From Parasphingorhabdus litoris DSM 22379 (GTDB lineage: Bacteria > Pseudomonadota > Alphaproteobacteria > Sphingomonadales > Sphingomonadaceae): 64,000 bases of DNA. Each line of letters opens with the position of its first letter. The stretch's first letter is position 1. The position numbers and the translations under genes were made by a program. The notes beneath the pieces are model-generated. The model made no database searches, had not been told where the DNA came from, and saw nothing but the letters and a program-made list of their open reading frames with translations. Location of the stretch: contig NZ_CP086727.1 in the NCBI RefSeq assembly GCF_020906275.1, positions 744,001 to 808,000 of the forward strand, read 5' to 3'. Positions 16,580 through 24,602 of this stretch are shown piece by piece.

Positions 16580-17266
16580 ATGGAAGATTTGTTTTCGCAT
16601 GATGCACTGCAGGGCAAAACCCTTGCTCGAGCTGACGTAGTGGCTTTGCTAGGGTCCTCACAGACTTTTATTGGTTGCGACTTTGAGGAAGCAGACCTGT
16701 CGGGTATGAACTTGGCGGGCTGGAAGTTTGAGCGGTGCAATCTTCGCCGCTGCGATCTGAACCGCGCGAAGCTCGAGGCTACCACTTGGTCATCTTGCCG
16801 AGGGCCGTTCGCCAGTTTCACGGGAAGCGATCTGACTGGTGCACTTTTCGTTGGCAGCGACTTCAACAATGCCTCATTCAAGGATGCTACACTTCAAGAG
16901 GTGGAGTTTACTCAGTGCAAACTCACCGGCTCGGACTTGTCGAGGGTCAGAACGTTCGATATTGCTTTCGAGGAGACGCTGCTCATTAATGCCAAGCTGT
17001 CCGGTCACTCGTTCCGCAAGGCAACTTTGAATCGAGTCGATTTTTCTCAATCTGATCTCCGCAACTGCGATTTCCGTCATGCAATGCTGGATCACTGCAG
17101 CTTGCGCGAGGCAGATATGGCAGGATCGCGCTTTGATGGATCTGACCTGCGGGGAGCCGACCTTGGCGGTTTACGACTTATCGACGCCAGCCTGTTCCAA
17201 GGAGCGACAATCTCGCGTGAGCAGGCTGGAAAACTCTTGAGCGAACTTGGCCTAAAGGTTCGGTAG
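16580..17266 (+). CDS. Pentapeptide repeat protein (Qnr/MfpA-like)
   Basis: 228-aa right-handed beta-helix protein built of A(D/N)LXX-type pentapeptides from about residue 35 to 195 (CDFEEADLSGMNLAGWKFERC, SDLTGALFVGSDFNNASF, FSQSDLRNCDFRHAMLDHCSL). It ends in a non-repeat segment, QAGKLLSELGLKVR. That tail resembles the C-terminal dimerisation helix of Qnr proteins (QASLLMERLGI), and the length is close to Qnr (about 215-220 aa). Qnr-type proteins mimic DNA and protect gyrase; whether this one does is inference. No strong ribosome binding site before ATG 16580. Confidence 0.82.
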   Translation: MEDLFSHDALQGKTLARADVVALLGSSQTFIGCDFEEADLSGMNLAGWKFERCNLRRCDLNRAKLEATTWSSCRGPFASFTGSDLTGALFVGSDFNNASFKDATLQEVEFTQCKLTGSDLSRVRTFDIAFEETLLINAKLSGHSFRKATLNRVDFSQSDLRNCDFRHAMLDHCSLREADMAGSRFDGSDLRGADLGGLRLIDASLFQGATISREQAGKLLSELGLKVR

Positions 17267-17405
17267 GAACATAGTTATCGATGAAATTCTAAGTTAGAAT
17301 GTCCACTTCTGTGTTCATAGTAGATCCGACTGCTGTATTCCGAAAACGGACTCTAGTTATGCATCTGGATTTGTTCTTTGATTCTGAATTTCTGATACAG
17401 CCTTT

Positions 17406-17816
17406 CTAAATTTGATTTGTAGTCAGACCAACGTCTATGCCATCTCCCACTGTGTCTCCGCATCTAGTCACAATGGATGAGTAGGAATATTTTGCAATGC
17501 TGCCATCGGCATTGGATTTGTGGTGGCTGATTCCAATGTGATATTGGAACGTTTCGCCAAATGCCTTCTCAACAGCAGTCTCGGTTTCAATCTTCTCAAT
17601 TGAACAGCAATCATCAAAGAAGGAAATTTGCTTTTTCGAAGTTATCTTGTTTCTGTCTATTAGCTTCTCCAGAAATCTAGCCTTTGCTCTTTCGATCAAT
17701 ACGGTTTCAACGTTGCCTTTTTGCTCAAATTGCGGACATGGCCCATCTCTGCCAACACACCCCTGAACCATTAAGCCAGCAACTGTTGTGAACAAAATCG
17801 AACGTCCTCGAACCAT
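17406..17816 (-). CDS. Hypothetical lipoprotein
   Basis: 136-aa protein not recognised. The N-terminus (MVRGRSILFTTVAGLMVQGC) is a basic n-region, a hydrophobic stretch and a VQGC lipobox-like Cys near residue 20, suggesting an envelope lipoprotein. The mature part has four more Cys (CPQF, DDCCS, TRCGD), possibly disulfides in the periplasm. Lower GC than the neighbours. The ribosome binding site is weak, so the start is uncertain. Confidence 0.5.
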   Translation of the reverse strand: MVRGRSILFTTVAGLMVQGCVGRDGPCPQFEQKGNVETVLIERAKARFLEKLIDRNKITSKKQISFFDDCCSIEKIETETAVEKAFGETFQYHIGISHHKSNADGSIAKYSYSSIVTRCGDTVGDGIDVGLTTNQI

Positions 17817-17890
17817 CTAGCGCCATACCTTCCGTCCTATTTACTTGTCTATTTGTGATATCACTTCAGGATTTGGATAATTCCGAATTC

Positions 17891-18277
17891 CTAATAGCAG
17901 CTAAAAATTAACGTCCGCTCTTGCGCCCTAAACGGACATGCTTCGCTGTTATTGCCCACTACGATGCCCTCCGTCTTGCGCACCGAGGCTTTAACGGGAA
18001 GCACATAGGCATTCTCATCAATTCCTGGAAATATTGACGTCTGCCAAACGGTCTCTCCAATCTTTGCCTCCACCTTCACCGCGCCCCAACCGCGCTTTGT
18101 TGGCAGCCCGAGTTCAAGTCGTGTGACGGTGGCGTGGGCCTGAATCTCTTCCCCAACATCATCGGGTACCGACAAAAAATGATAGCTGCCGCGACGATTT
18201 TCGCTGGTCCAAGTCCAGAGTTCGTTGGTTATCGTATAAGCAGGATTTGACACCGAAACGGTCTCGCAGATCGTCAC
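17891..18277 (-). CDS. DUF1905 family protein with repeat-derived C-terminus
   Basis: 128-aa protein whose residues 13-110 match DUF1905 (YTITNELWTWTSENRRGSYHFLSVPDDVGEEI, KRGWGAVKVEAKIGETVWQTSIFP, AYVLPVKASVRKTEGIVVG). The family's usual beta-strand end is replaced after residue 110 by SEACPFRAQERTLIF..., which is encoded by an intergenic palindromic repeat (17911-17940). The gene therefore seems truncated and extended by repeat sequence. It begins at GTG 18277, overlapping the stop of the GFA gene by GTGA, indicating translational coupling. Function of the family is unknown. Confidence 0.65.
   Translation of the reverse strand: MTICETVSVSNPAYTITNELWTWTSENRRGSYHFLSVPDDVGEEIQAHATVTRLELGLPTKRGWGAVKVEAKIGETVWQTSIFPGIDENAYVLPVKASVRKTEGIVVGNNSEACPFRAQERTLIFSCY
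17911..17940. repeat. REP-like palindrome (copy 1)
   Basis: A GTCCG...CGGAC imperfect palindrome with a TTGCGCCC centre, matching the element at 20311-20341 (TGTCCGCT...AGCGGACA with TTGCACCC centre). It forms the 3' end of the DUF1905 reading frame. Confidence 0.6.
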
Positions 18278-18678
18278 GGATACGCTTCAAACGCCACAGG
18301 TGCGTCCAATTCGGGGCACCATGTTGGCCGATGCTGGTTTTGCACCGTGCTTGAAAGTTTGAAGGCCGATGGATCATCGAAGCATCCGAGAGACACCAAT
18401 CGCATCCCGGGATATGCTTTCGGGTTAACCCAATGCACATTGGAATAGCATTTGGCACAGAGATATCTTTTTACCCCCGGCCATTTGGGCATCTGGGGAT
18501 CGAGTTCAAGAGCATCCGACATTGCTACGACGTCTGTTTCCGGAAAAACCGCAACCGCGTTCCCCATGGAACCCGTCATTCTCTGGCAATAATCGCAGTG
18601 GCAAACAAAACATCGAAGGGGATCGCCGGCTAATTCTATCGATACGGCTTTGCATGCACATCGTGCTGTAATCGGCAT
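18274..18678 (-). CDS. GFA family (glutathione-dependent formaldehyde-activating-like) protein
   Basis: 134-aa zinc protein of the GFA/CENP-V fold. Visible zinc ligands: C7 and C9 (CAC), C23, C26, C28 and C31 (CFVCHCDYCQ), and a CAKC pair near residue 75. The family is named for Paracoccus Gfa, but most members have no proven formaldehyde activity. Good ribosome binding site (AGGAG, 6 nt). Overlaps the downstream DUF1905 gene, so the two are co-translated. Confidence 0.88.
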   Translation of the reverse strand: MPITARCACKAVSIELAGDPLRCFVCHCDYCQRMTGSMGNAVAVFPETDVVAMSDALELDPQMPKWPGVKRYLCAKCYSNVHWVNPKAYPGMRLVSLGCFDDPSAFKLSSTVQNQHRPTWCPELDAPVAFEAYP

Positions 18679-18734
18679 TGTTTACTCCTGCTCGGATTTT
18701 GAAAGCGGATTCTCGGCTAGTGTTGAACTCATGT

Positions 18735-19610
18735 TCAGTCTGGCAGCCAATCTGAAATTGCTTTCCCAATCTCTTCAGGCGAGTCTTCTTGGATAAAATG
18801 GGTTCCGGCGACAGTCACTTCGCTTAGATTTGGCCATGATCGCACCATATCTCTCACAGGTCCGACGATCAGAGCACCCGGTTCGGCATTGATAAACAGT
18901 TTCGGAATCTGTGTTTCAGCCAGCCAGGCATTATACTGGCCGACAATTTCAACAACATCAGCCGGCTCTCCCGCGATCGGGATCTGGCGCGGCCATGTCA
19001 ATGTCGGGCGGCGATCCTCACCGGCATTGGCAAAGGGCCTGCGATATTCGTTCATCTCTTCGTCGGTGAGCTGACGCATGATTGCGCCCGGCAAGATGCC
19101 TTCAACAAACATGTTGTTTTCAAGAACCATCTCTTCGCCAGCAGGTGACCGGAACCCCCCGAAAATATCCGCAAAGTCTTGGGGAAAATTTTCCCAACTG
19201 GGAATGGGAGCAACGATAGCTTCCATGAACGCAATTGCCTTGACTGCGTCTGGATGTTGATGCGCCCAGTGAAACCCTAACCCTGACCCCCAGTCGTGGA
19301 TGACCAGCGTGACGTTCTCTTTCACGCCGAGCTGATCAAGCAATGCGAACAAATATTTGCGGTGTTCCACAAAGCTGTATCGATCTGGCCCGCTATTCTC
19401 GAGTTTCTCAGAATCCCCCATGCCTATGAGGTCAGGGGCAATCAGGCGGCCGCGCCCAGCAAGATGCGGCATGATGTTGCGCCACAAATATGATGACGTC
19501 GGGTTACCATGCAGAAAGACAATCGGATCGCCTTCGCCTTCCTCAATATAAGCCATTTGCTTGCCGTGAACCGTTTCGAATTTCTTCTTGTCGCGAAAGC
19601 TGGTGGCCAT
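18735..19610 (-). CDS. Haloalkane dehalogenase (LinB/DhaA-like)
   Basis: 291-aa alpha/beta hydrolase that hydrolyses carbon-halogen bonds of haloalkanes to alcohols plus halide. Extensive similarity to LinB of sphingomonads by eye. Halide-stabilising N36 lies in [10 protein letters not shown] and W107 beside nucleophile D106 ([10 protein letters not shown]). The catalytic acid is E130 (FMEAIVAP) and the base H271 (GTHFIQED). The cap region [21 protein letters not shown] is nearly LinB-like. The reading frame extends to 19697, but [11 protein letters not shown] at 19610 matches family starts, and the extension would cross the operator palindrome. Divergent from a TetR gene, which likely represses it. 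Confidence 0.93.
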   Translation of the reverse strand: MATSFRDKKKFETVHGKQMAYIEEGEGDPIVFLHGNPTSSYLWRNIMPHLAGRGRLIAPDLIGMGDSEKLENSGPDRYSFVEHRKYLFALLDQLGVKENVTLVIHDWGSGLGFHWAHQHPDAVKAIAFMEAIVAPIPSWENFPQDFADIFGGFRSPAGEEMVLENNMFVEGILPGAIMRQLTDEEMNEYRRPFANAGEDRRPTLTWPRQIPIAGEPADVVEIVGQYNAWLAETQIPKLFINAEPGALIVGPVRDMVRSWPNLSEVTVAGTHFIQEDSPEEIGKAISDWLPD

Positions 19611-19645
19611 TTTTTGTTTTCCTTTGCCCAAATCGAGTCGAAAAA

Positions 19646-19677
19646 CCTTGTATTGGAACGATCGTTCCAATACAAGG
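19646..19677. promoter_or_regulatory. Perfect 32-bp palindromic operator between TetR and dehalogenase genes
   Basis: Sixteen bases each side of the centre (between 19661 and 19662) are perfectly complementary, with core TTGGAACGATCGTTCCAA. It ends 6 bp before the TetR ATG (19684), includes that gene's AAGG ribosome binding site, and lies 36 bp upstream of the dehalogenase start. It is almost certainly the TetR-family operator for both genes. Confidence 0.85.
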
Positions 19678-19683
19678 CCGTTT

Positions 19684-20292
19684 ATGCCAAGGCCCACATC
19701 TCAGTCTCGCGCCGATCTTGTTGACAATGCCCTTACAGCGTTCTGGAACATCGGCTTTCATGCGATCTCAATGCGGGATATGGTGCGCGAAACGGGGGTT
19801 AGTCGCGGCTCGATTTACAGTGAGTTCAAGGGAAAACGTGAGCTGTTCCACGCCTGCCTTGCACGCTATCAGGAAGTGGCGGTAACGCCGAGATTTGGAC
19901 AGGTTGAAGCGGAAGGTGCGAGACTTCTCGACATCAAGCAGTTTTTGGACGATGGAATTGCGAGCCAAGAATCGTTAGATCCACCCATGCCGGGATGTCT
20001 GGTGGTGAACACGCTGGCGCAAATCGACCCGGCGGACGAGGAAACCAAGCGATATCTCGAATATCATACGGATCGCCTCACCAATGGGTTTCAGGCAGTG
20101 TTTGAACGTGAAAATGCGGTGACTGGCGCATTGAGCGATCAGGAAGTCACTGCTCTTGCCGAATTCACTACCACATCAGTTCTAGGCCTGTGGTCCAATT
20201 GCCGAAAAATCACCGATGCGGACGAAATGCGTCGATATGTGGACATGCTAATGAATTTGATTGGTGCAAAGCTGGGAGCGGAGTGCCCATAG
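19684..20292 (+). CDS. TetR/AcrR family transcriptional regulator
   Basis: 202-aa repressor with an N-terminal TetR HTH (about residues 8-55: [43 protein letters not shown]) and a ligand-binding C-terminal domain of the TetR_C type ([27 protein letters not shown]). Divergent from the haloalkane dehalogenase with a 32-bp palindrome in between, so it likely senses a halogenated or hydrophobic compound and controls both genes. A longer frame starts at 19588, but it would run across the operator; ATG 19684 is preferred. Confidence 0.9.
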   Translation: MPRPTSQSRADLVDNALTAFWNIGFHAISMRDMVRETGVSRGSIYSEFKGKRELFHACLARYQEVAVTPRFGQVEAEGARLLDIKQFLDDGIASQESLDPPMPGCLVVNTLAQIDPADEETKRYLEYHTDRLTNGFQAVFERENAVTGALSDQEVTALAEFTTTSVLGLWSNCRKITDADEMRRYVDMLMNLIGAKLGAECP

Positions 20293-20310
20293 TGATTACT
20301 AGTTCCAACC

Positions 20311-20341
20311 AATGTCCGCTTTTGCACCCATAGCGGACACA
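20311..20341. repeat. REP-like palindrome (copy 2)
   Basis: TGTCCGCT (20313-20320) and AGCGGACA (20332-20339) are perfect 8-bp arms with a TTTGCACCCAT loop. Same element family as 17911-17940. It lies directly after the TetR stop codon. Confidence 0.65.
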
Positions 20342-20446
20342 AGGAAACGACGGTAGCATCCAAGCAGGCGTTCGCGCCTTTGGATCACGCCAAACTGTCG
20401 GCTTCTCTCCATCACGCTCCACGCAACCACAAGGACCTGGCTTGGT

Positions 20447-20470
20447 AAAACAGCCGCAGGCTGCGTTTTT
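20447..20470. terminator. Bidirectional-type terminator hairpin
   Basis: AAAA-CAGCC-GCA-GGCTG-C-GTTTTT: a 5-bp GC stem with A-run upstream and T-run downstream. Could end the TetR transcript on the plus strand. Confidence 0.5.
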
Positions 20471-20729
20471 CGTGGGTAGATCACGCTAGGGGTTAAGGTC
20501 AGCAAAAGGCCAAAGACCGGCGTCCAACAGATTAATTTAAATGTTCCTAAAAACTGTTGATGATTTGCCCCTGCCTATGGAGAAAATAAAAGTCAAAGAT
20601 TAATTTCCGGTGCCAAAACGAATATTTTATATCCGAAATGGATATATTATGAGCACTCTATTTGCATCGAAATATTGTAAAACACTGATTTTTCTTAATA
20701 TTTATTATAAATGAAATAATCTGTGATGA

Positions 20730-20744
20730 TTGATATTTCCGGCC
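20730..20744 (+). promoter_or_regulatory. 15-bp motif shared by both flanks of the YD island (left copy)
   Basis: TTGATATTTCCGGCC reads toward the plus-strand island genes. The identical sequence occurs at 34515-34529 on the minus strand, 60 bp upstream of the oppositely oriented YD gene, so both copies have the same orientation relative to the genes. Likely promoter or regulator-binding element. Confidence 0.5.
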
Positions 20745-20821
20745 ATTACTTCATTATTAAACTTTGCGTCTATTGACATCAATAAACATTGATGACAGTT
20801 TGTAAATTAATAGAGGATTCT

Positions 20822-20998
20822 ATGGTATTTACGATAAAGAACAGTTTTATTGATTGTTTATTGAAGCAATTTTTAAATAAGCTGATCTTCTTATTTAATC
20901 GTATTTCCTTGCCTCGAATTTGGTTCCTGTTCATTCAGATGTTTCCGTTTCCAGCCAGCGCTAGATACGTCGCACTGCGTAAAGCGAGAATCTCATGA
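20822..20998 (+). CDS. Possible 58-aa hydrophobic protein
   Basis: Small ORF with GAGG 5 nt before ATG, in AT-rich DNA about 80 bp after the shared island motif. The peptide MVFTIKNSFIDCLLKQFL... is hydrophobic and basic, possibly membrane-inserted. No homologue recognised; it may be spurious or a leader peptide of the island transcript. Confidence 0.22.
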   Translation: MVFTIKNSFIDCLLKQFLNKLIFLFNRISLPRIWFLFIQMFPFPASARYVALRKARIS

Positions 20999-21065
20999 TG
21001 AGATTACTTGGGCTTTTGATTGCAACTTTCCGCTCTGTCATCTGCCAACGTGATGTTTTGATATC

Positions 21066-21407
21066 ATGACAACGCGCAACACCACCAAGCAGAATTTTAT
21101 CATGCAGCATTTCAAGATCATGACATTGGCAATATCTCTCGGCGCAGTGATCTCGTTCGGTGCAAGCTCTGCATTGGCGCAAGGGACAACTACCTATGAA
21201 TATGACGCACTGGGCCGGTTGATCGGAACCACCACGACTGGCGGTGCGAATGACGGTCTTGGGACCGTTTATGAATATGACGCAGCCGGAAACCGAAAGC
21301 GCGTTGAGGTTACCGGGAGTGACGGAACGCCGGGCGGGCCAGGCCGTATCATTGTCTTACCGATTAACGGCTTTCTCGTGATCCCGATCAAGGGGGCATC
21401 ATACTGA
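21066..21407 (+). CDS. Exported mini YD-repeat protein
   Basis: 113-aa protein with a signal peptide (cleavage after SSALAQ) and a mature part of only about 74 residues: two YD/RHS repeats (TYEYDALGRLIGTTTTGG and VYEYDAAGNRKRVEV) and a hydrophobic tail RIIVLPINGFLVIPIKGASY. Full RHS proteins carry dozens of such repeats, so this is a stand-alone miniature. It could cap or plug the large RHS shell, or be a remnant. ATG 21066 is used; MQHFKIM at 21102 would give a more standard signal peptide. First reliable gene of the island. Confidence 0.6.
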   Translation: MTTRNTTKQNFIMQHFKIMTLAISLGAVISFGASSALAQGTTTYEYDALGRLIGTTTTGGANDGLGTVYEYDAAGNRKRVEVTGSDGTPGGPGRIIVLPINGFLVIPIKGASY

Positions 21408-21438
21408 TCATCTTTAACGGAACGCAGGGGTATCAAGA

Positions 21439-21792
21439 GTGAAAAAATCTATATCGACCGTCTTTGCCATAGCAACTTTGTCTATGTCTTCCAGCGTTAG
21501 TGCGGCTGCCTGGTGCCAAGGTTATATCGATCAAATTCTGACTTATGACAGCGGACAGGTGGGCATCTACTCGACATGGCGTTCTGGATGGACAACCATC
21601 TGCAATGTCAAAACGGAATGGAAGGGTATCCCGCCAGAAATATGCTTCGTGTGGTTTTCCACCGCCTCCAGTTCAATCACCGAAAACAAACAGGTCATCG
21701 TTTATTATCGGACGATAGATCAGGCCGATTGTGCGACAATATCCGCAGGCCTCGCCGCGCCCGCCCCCGGATATGTGAGGTTGATCAAATGA
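21439..21792 (+). CDS. Small secreted protein, paralogue 1
   Basis: 117-aa protein with signal peptide MKKSISTVFAIATLSMSSSVSA. The mature part is about 94 residues, beta-rich, with Cys pairs (WCQGYIDQIL, TICNVKTEW, PEICFVWFS, ADCATIS) and a VIVYYRT strand followed by YVRLIK. Pattern and size match the two following genes, so the three are diverged paralogues. The layout (G-I...V-V-Y-Y strand near the end) recalls small OB-fold periplasmic proteins such as the SubB-type B subunits, a fold guess only. Its stop overlaps the next ATG (ATGA). Confidence 0.55.
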   Translation: MKKSISTVFAIATLSMSSSVSAAAWCQGYIDQILTYDSGQVGIYSTWRSGWTTICNVKTEWKGIPPEICFVWFSTASSSITENKQVIVYYRTIDQADCATISAGLAAPAPGYVRLIK

Positions 21793-22148
21793 GTGTTTTT
21801 GCAAAAGCATTGATCGCCACAGCATTGCTCTCCCTATCCATTCCCGCAAACGCGGCTGGCGGTTAGACCGATGACTTCGTGTCAACGAATATTGAAATCG
21901 TTCGCAACGAGGGTCTCATGATCTTTGGTGCCTTCGGCAATCCTGGCTACACGCCGTGCAGCTCTGCCAATGGGGTTTGGGTCGCCAAAACTCGTAGCGA
22001 ATATACCGAAATATTATCTAGCGCGCTGGCCGCAGTTGCGGGCCAGCTGAAGCTCAGAATCTATGCGCACAACGGTGCGACGGTGTCCTGGCACGGAACG
22101 GACTACAACCAGCTCACCAGCAGCGGGGCGATGTATATTTCAAGATAA
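21789..22148 (+). pseudogene. Small secreted protein, paralogue 2, interrupted by an in-frame amber codon
   Basis: ATG 21789 overlaps the previous stop (ATGA) and begins a clean signal peptide (MSVFAKALIATALLSLSIPANAAGG), followed by TAG at 21864-21866. The same frame then stays open to 22148 and encodes TDDFVSTNIEIVRNEGLMIF...ILSSALAAVAGQLKLRIYAHNG, which aligns with paralogue 3 (SEFLYSTALTALAADKTVTMQFYERRG). A single CAG-to-TAG change would explain it. So either a recent nonsense mutation or programmed/suppressed readthrough; as read, only the signal peptide would be made. Confidence 0.7.
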
Positions 22149-22177
22149 CGGAATGAAACAAACAGACAGGGGAATGG

Positions 22178-22561
22178 ATGATGAAAACGGTTTCGAAGTT
22201 TTTTCTCGGGTTATTGGCGTTCAGCACTTTTTCGCAAGGAGCTCTCGCACAGTCTGTCTCTTGCGCTGCCACCTATTGCCAATATGTAGGAAAAATAACG
22301 CGCGCCTACATCAATGAAGACAATTTGATGCTGATCTATTTTGAGGAGCCGTTTGATGTCGCGATAACGGCTAACGCTGGTATTACCGGTGTTTCAGATG
22401 GGAACGCTGGTTCGTATATCGTCACGGACAATCCAGACTATTCAGAATTTCTATATTCAACTGCACTGACGGCCCTGGCTGCGGACAAAACGGTGACCAT
22501 GCAATTTTATGAGAGACGCGGCAGCTATCTAAAAATCGATAAAATCTGGATCTATAAATAG
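22178..22561 (+). CDS. Small secreted protein, paralogue 3
   Basis: 127-aa protein with signal peptide ending at GALAQ (about residue 25). The mature part starts with two Cys (SVSCAATYCQYVG), then beta strands KITRAYINEDNLMLIYF, a helix SEFLYSTALTALAADK, and terminal strands VTMQFYERRGSYLKIDKIWIYK. Related to paralogues 1 and 2. It lies directly upstream of the large YD genes and is probably co-transcribed, so these small proteins may be partners of the YD-repeat shell. Function unknown. Confidence 0.55.
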   Translation: MMKTVSKFFLGLLAFSTFSQGALAQSVSCAATYCQYVGKITRAYINEDNLMLIYFEEPFDVAITANAGITGVSDGNAGSYIVTDNPDYSEFLYSTALTALAADKTVTMQFYERRGSYLKIDKIWIYK

Positions 22562-22619
22562 ATCGATAAATAGGATGCCGGAAATATTCGAAAAACTGGT
22601 CACATAAACTGGAAAAGAG

Positions 22620-24578
22620 ATGAAAGCTAAAAACTCTCAAATTGAAAACCGGCTTCTTGCGCTCGCCAATTATGTCCTTTTCCTGCTTGTTTTAGCGATT
22701 TTATCCGCAAGTGATATCGCCTCAGCTCAGATTCCGGACCCTTTGCCTGATGACCCTGGGGGGCCAGGATCAAACCCCATTCCGCCTTCTCCTGCTGAAG
22801 AATATTCGGTGAGTGAAGCAGGGGTCGACATGCGCACGGGCCAGTTTCTCTATTCCAATTCAGACCTCTCTATCGGCAATCTTAGCCTCACGCGGCATAA
22901 TGGGAGTAACGATTGGAAATGGTCCAAACCGATGGGGCAATTTTCGCATAACTGGCATATTTACGTGACCTATAAACCCATTAAAACCGGCGGTGCGCAA
23001 TTTGCCGTGGTTGCGGATGGGCGCGGCCATGGTTTTACTTCTGGCTCGAATTCGAACAGTTTCACTGCTCGTTCTCTTACTCAGCGTGCGTCTATTAAGG
23101 CCATACCAATAGGCTCTGGCGCTCTTGACCGTTATCTCGTCTACACGGCGGCTGATGGAACTAAAATAACGTTTCGACGGCCCCGACAACATCGAGACGG
23201 TGCCGTTGTTCATTCTATCAATGGAACACAGAGAAAGGGTATTTTTGCCAGCAAAGTGGAAGAAATTGACGGCACAACTTATTGGTTAAGCTATGACGAG
23301 CCCACTAGTTCATCACCGGCCTATTTGCGGCGTGTTACCAGCAATCGTGGCTACGCCCTTATCTTTCAATATGTAAGCATTTCTGGCTTCAAATATGTGA
23401 GCAAAGTCTGCGCAATAAATTTGGCATTTGCGGTCGCGCCATCGAGCAACATCTGTCCCGCCGGTGAACCTACCGGTGAATATGTGTACGGCAGCAACGG
23501 TCGTATGACATCTTTCAGAAACGCTGCCATGGACGTACACCGTTATAGTTCGACTTACAGCAAGGCAGCTTGGATAAATGCCCCTTCGCCTCCCAAAGAA
23601 TATGAGTGGACCGAAACCTATACGCACCCGGGACAAGCAACCCCCTATTTAACGAATATTGTGTTTCGCACTGGTTTGTATGAGAATATAAAAAGTCAAA
23701 CCTTTGCAGATGGTCGAATCTATAATTATGTTTGGAACATAACCCATCATAATGATTATACCATGGAAGTTGCTGGCGGTGTGATGACCCGCAATGATGG
23801 TGCGACAACGACCGTGCAATTCCAAGAAATGACTCGACCAGGATATCAGTCCGGCGACGCGTATCTGATCTCTTCAGGGCCAAAACGTGTCATCGATGCG
23901 CTAGGCCGTGAATCAACGGGCGATTACTGTATCAGGATACTTGTCCATAGCAGCACAGGCTGCGCCATTGTTCCGCTGCGATATTGGATATCGCCAGATG
24001 GAAATCGGACGGAATATGAACGTGATCTTTATGGCAACATTCTTGAATCAAGGCAAAAAGCAAAGCCAGATTCAACTGCTGCTGATATCGTAACGAAAGC
24101 TGTTTACGGCTGCAATGCATCGCCCGGTTGTTTCACTAAACCAATGTCTATCACCGATGCAAATGGCAATACTACGAGCTATACTTACAGCACCGAAACG
24201 GGTCAGGTTCTTACCGCAACTGGCCCGGCTGTAAACGGAGTAAGTCCTCAGACACGTTACACATATGCACAGCGCTATGCTTGGATAAAGAACAGTTCGG
24301 GCGGCTATGTTCGCGCAGCTACGCCGATATGGGTGCTGAAGCAAAAGAGTAGCTGCCGGACAACAGCAGCTTTGGGCGCAGGTTGTGTAGGCGGCGTCGC
24401 TGATGAAGTGAAGACACTCTATGATTATGGCCCTGATAGCGGTCCTAACAACCTCTTGCTGCGCGGGATGACGGTCGTGGCGGACGGCCAGACGCTGCGC
24501 AGTTGTTACACTTATGATGAGAACGGTCGGCAGACTAGCGAGACACCGCCGCGTGCCAATTTGAGTGCATGCCCATGA
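22620..24578 (+). CDS. YD/RHS-repeat exported protein, N-terminal-type module A
   Basis: 652-aa protein with an N-terminal signal segment (LFLLVLAILSASDIASAQ). A Pro-rich linker is followed by the EAGVDMRTGQFLYSNSDLSIGN entry motif typical of the start of sphingomonad RHS proteins, then FSHNW, a VCAINLAFAVAPSSNICPAG segment and degenerate YD repeats ([46 protein letters not shown]). It stops at ANLSACP, with no RHS core, no DPxG motif and no toxin tip. In ordinary RHS proteins this half would be fused to the core, so this is a split system. The last 333 nt are nearly identical to the end of module B. Confidence 0.8.
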   Translation: MKAKNSQIENRLLALANYVLFLLVLAILSASDIASAQIPDPLPDDPGGPGSNPIPPSPAEEYSVSEAGVDMRTGQFLYSNSDLSIGNLSLTRHNGSNDWKWSKPMGQFSHNWHIYVTYKPIKTGGAQFAVVADGRGHGFTSGSNSNSFTARSLTQRASIKAIPIGSGALDRYLVYTAADGTKITFRRPRQHRDGAVVHSINGTQRKGIFASKVEEIDGTTYWLSYDEPTSSSPAYLRRVTSNRGYALIFQYVSISGFKYVSKVCAINLAFAVAPSSNICPAGEPTGEYVYGSNGRMTSFRNAAMDVHRYSSTYSKAAWINAPSPPKEYEWTETYTHPGQATPYLTNIVFRTGLYENIKSQTFADGRIYNYVWNITHHNDYTMEVAGGVMTRNDGATTTVQFQEMTRPGYQSGDAYLISSGPKRVIDALGRESTGDYCIRILVHSSTGCAIVPLRYWISPDGNRTEYERDLYGNILESRQKAKPDSTAADIVTKAVYGCNASPGCFTKPMSITDANGNTTSYTYSTETGQVLTATGPAVNGVSPQTRYTYAQRYAWIKNSSGGYVRAATPIWVLKQKSSCRTTAALGAGCVGGVADEVKTLYDYGPDSGPNNLLLRGMTVVADGQTLRSCYTYDENGRQTSETPPRANLSACP

Positions 24579-24602
24579 AATATTGTGGAGATAAGGTAAT
24601 GG
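24244..24602 (+). repeat. 359-bp direct repeat, copy 1 (end of module A)
   Basis: Matches 26262-26620 with one visible difference (GGGATGACGG versus GGGATGGCGG). It spans the last ~110 codons of the module, the stop codon, the 20-bp spacer, the GGAG ribosome binding site and the start codon of the next gene. Confidence 0.92.

Larger units (their letters stand above)
20293..21065. other. AT-rich island boundary, mostly noncoding
   Basis: About 770 bp with no solid gene. It contains a REP-like palindrome (20311-20341), a terminator-like hairpin (20447-20470), then a sharp drop in GC from about 20,520 to 20,960. The AT-rich part carries a 15-bp motif (20730-20744) that recurs at the opposite end of the YD-repeat island, and one small ORF with a good ribosome binding site (20822-20998). 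Confidence 0.6.
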
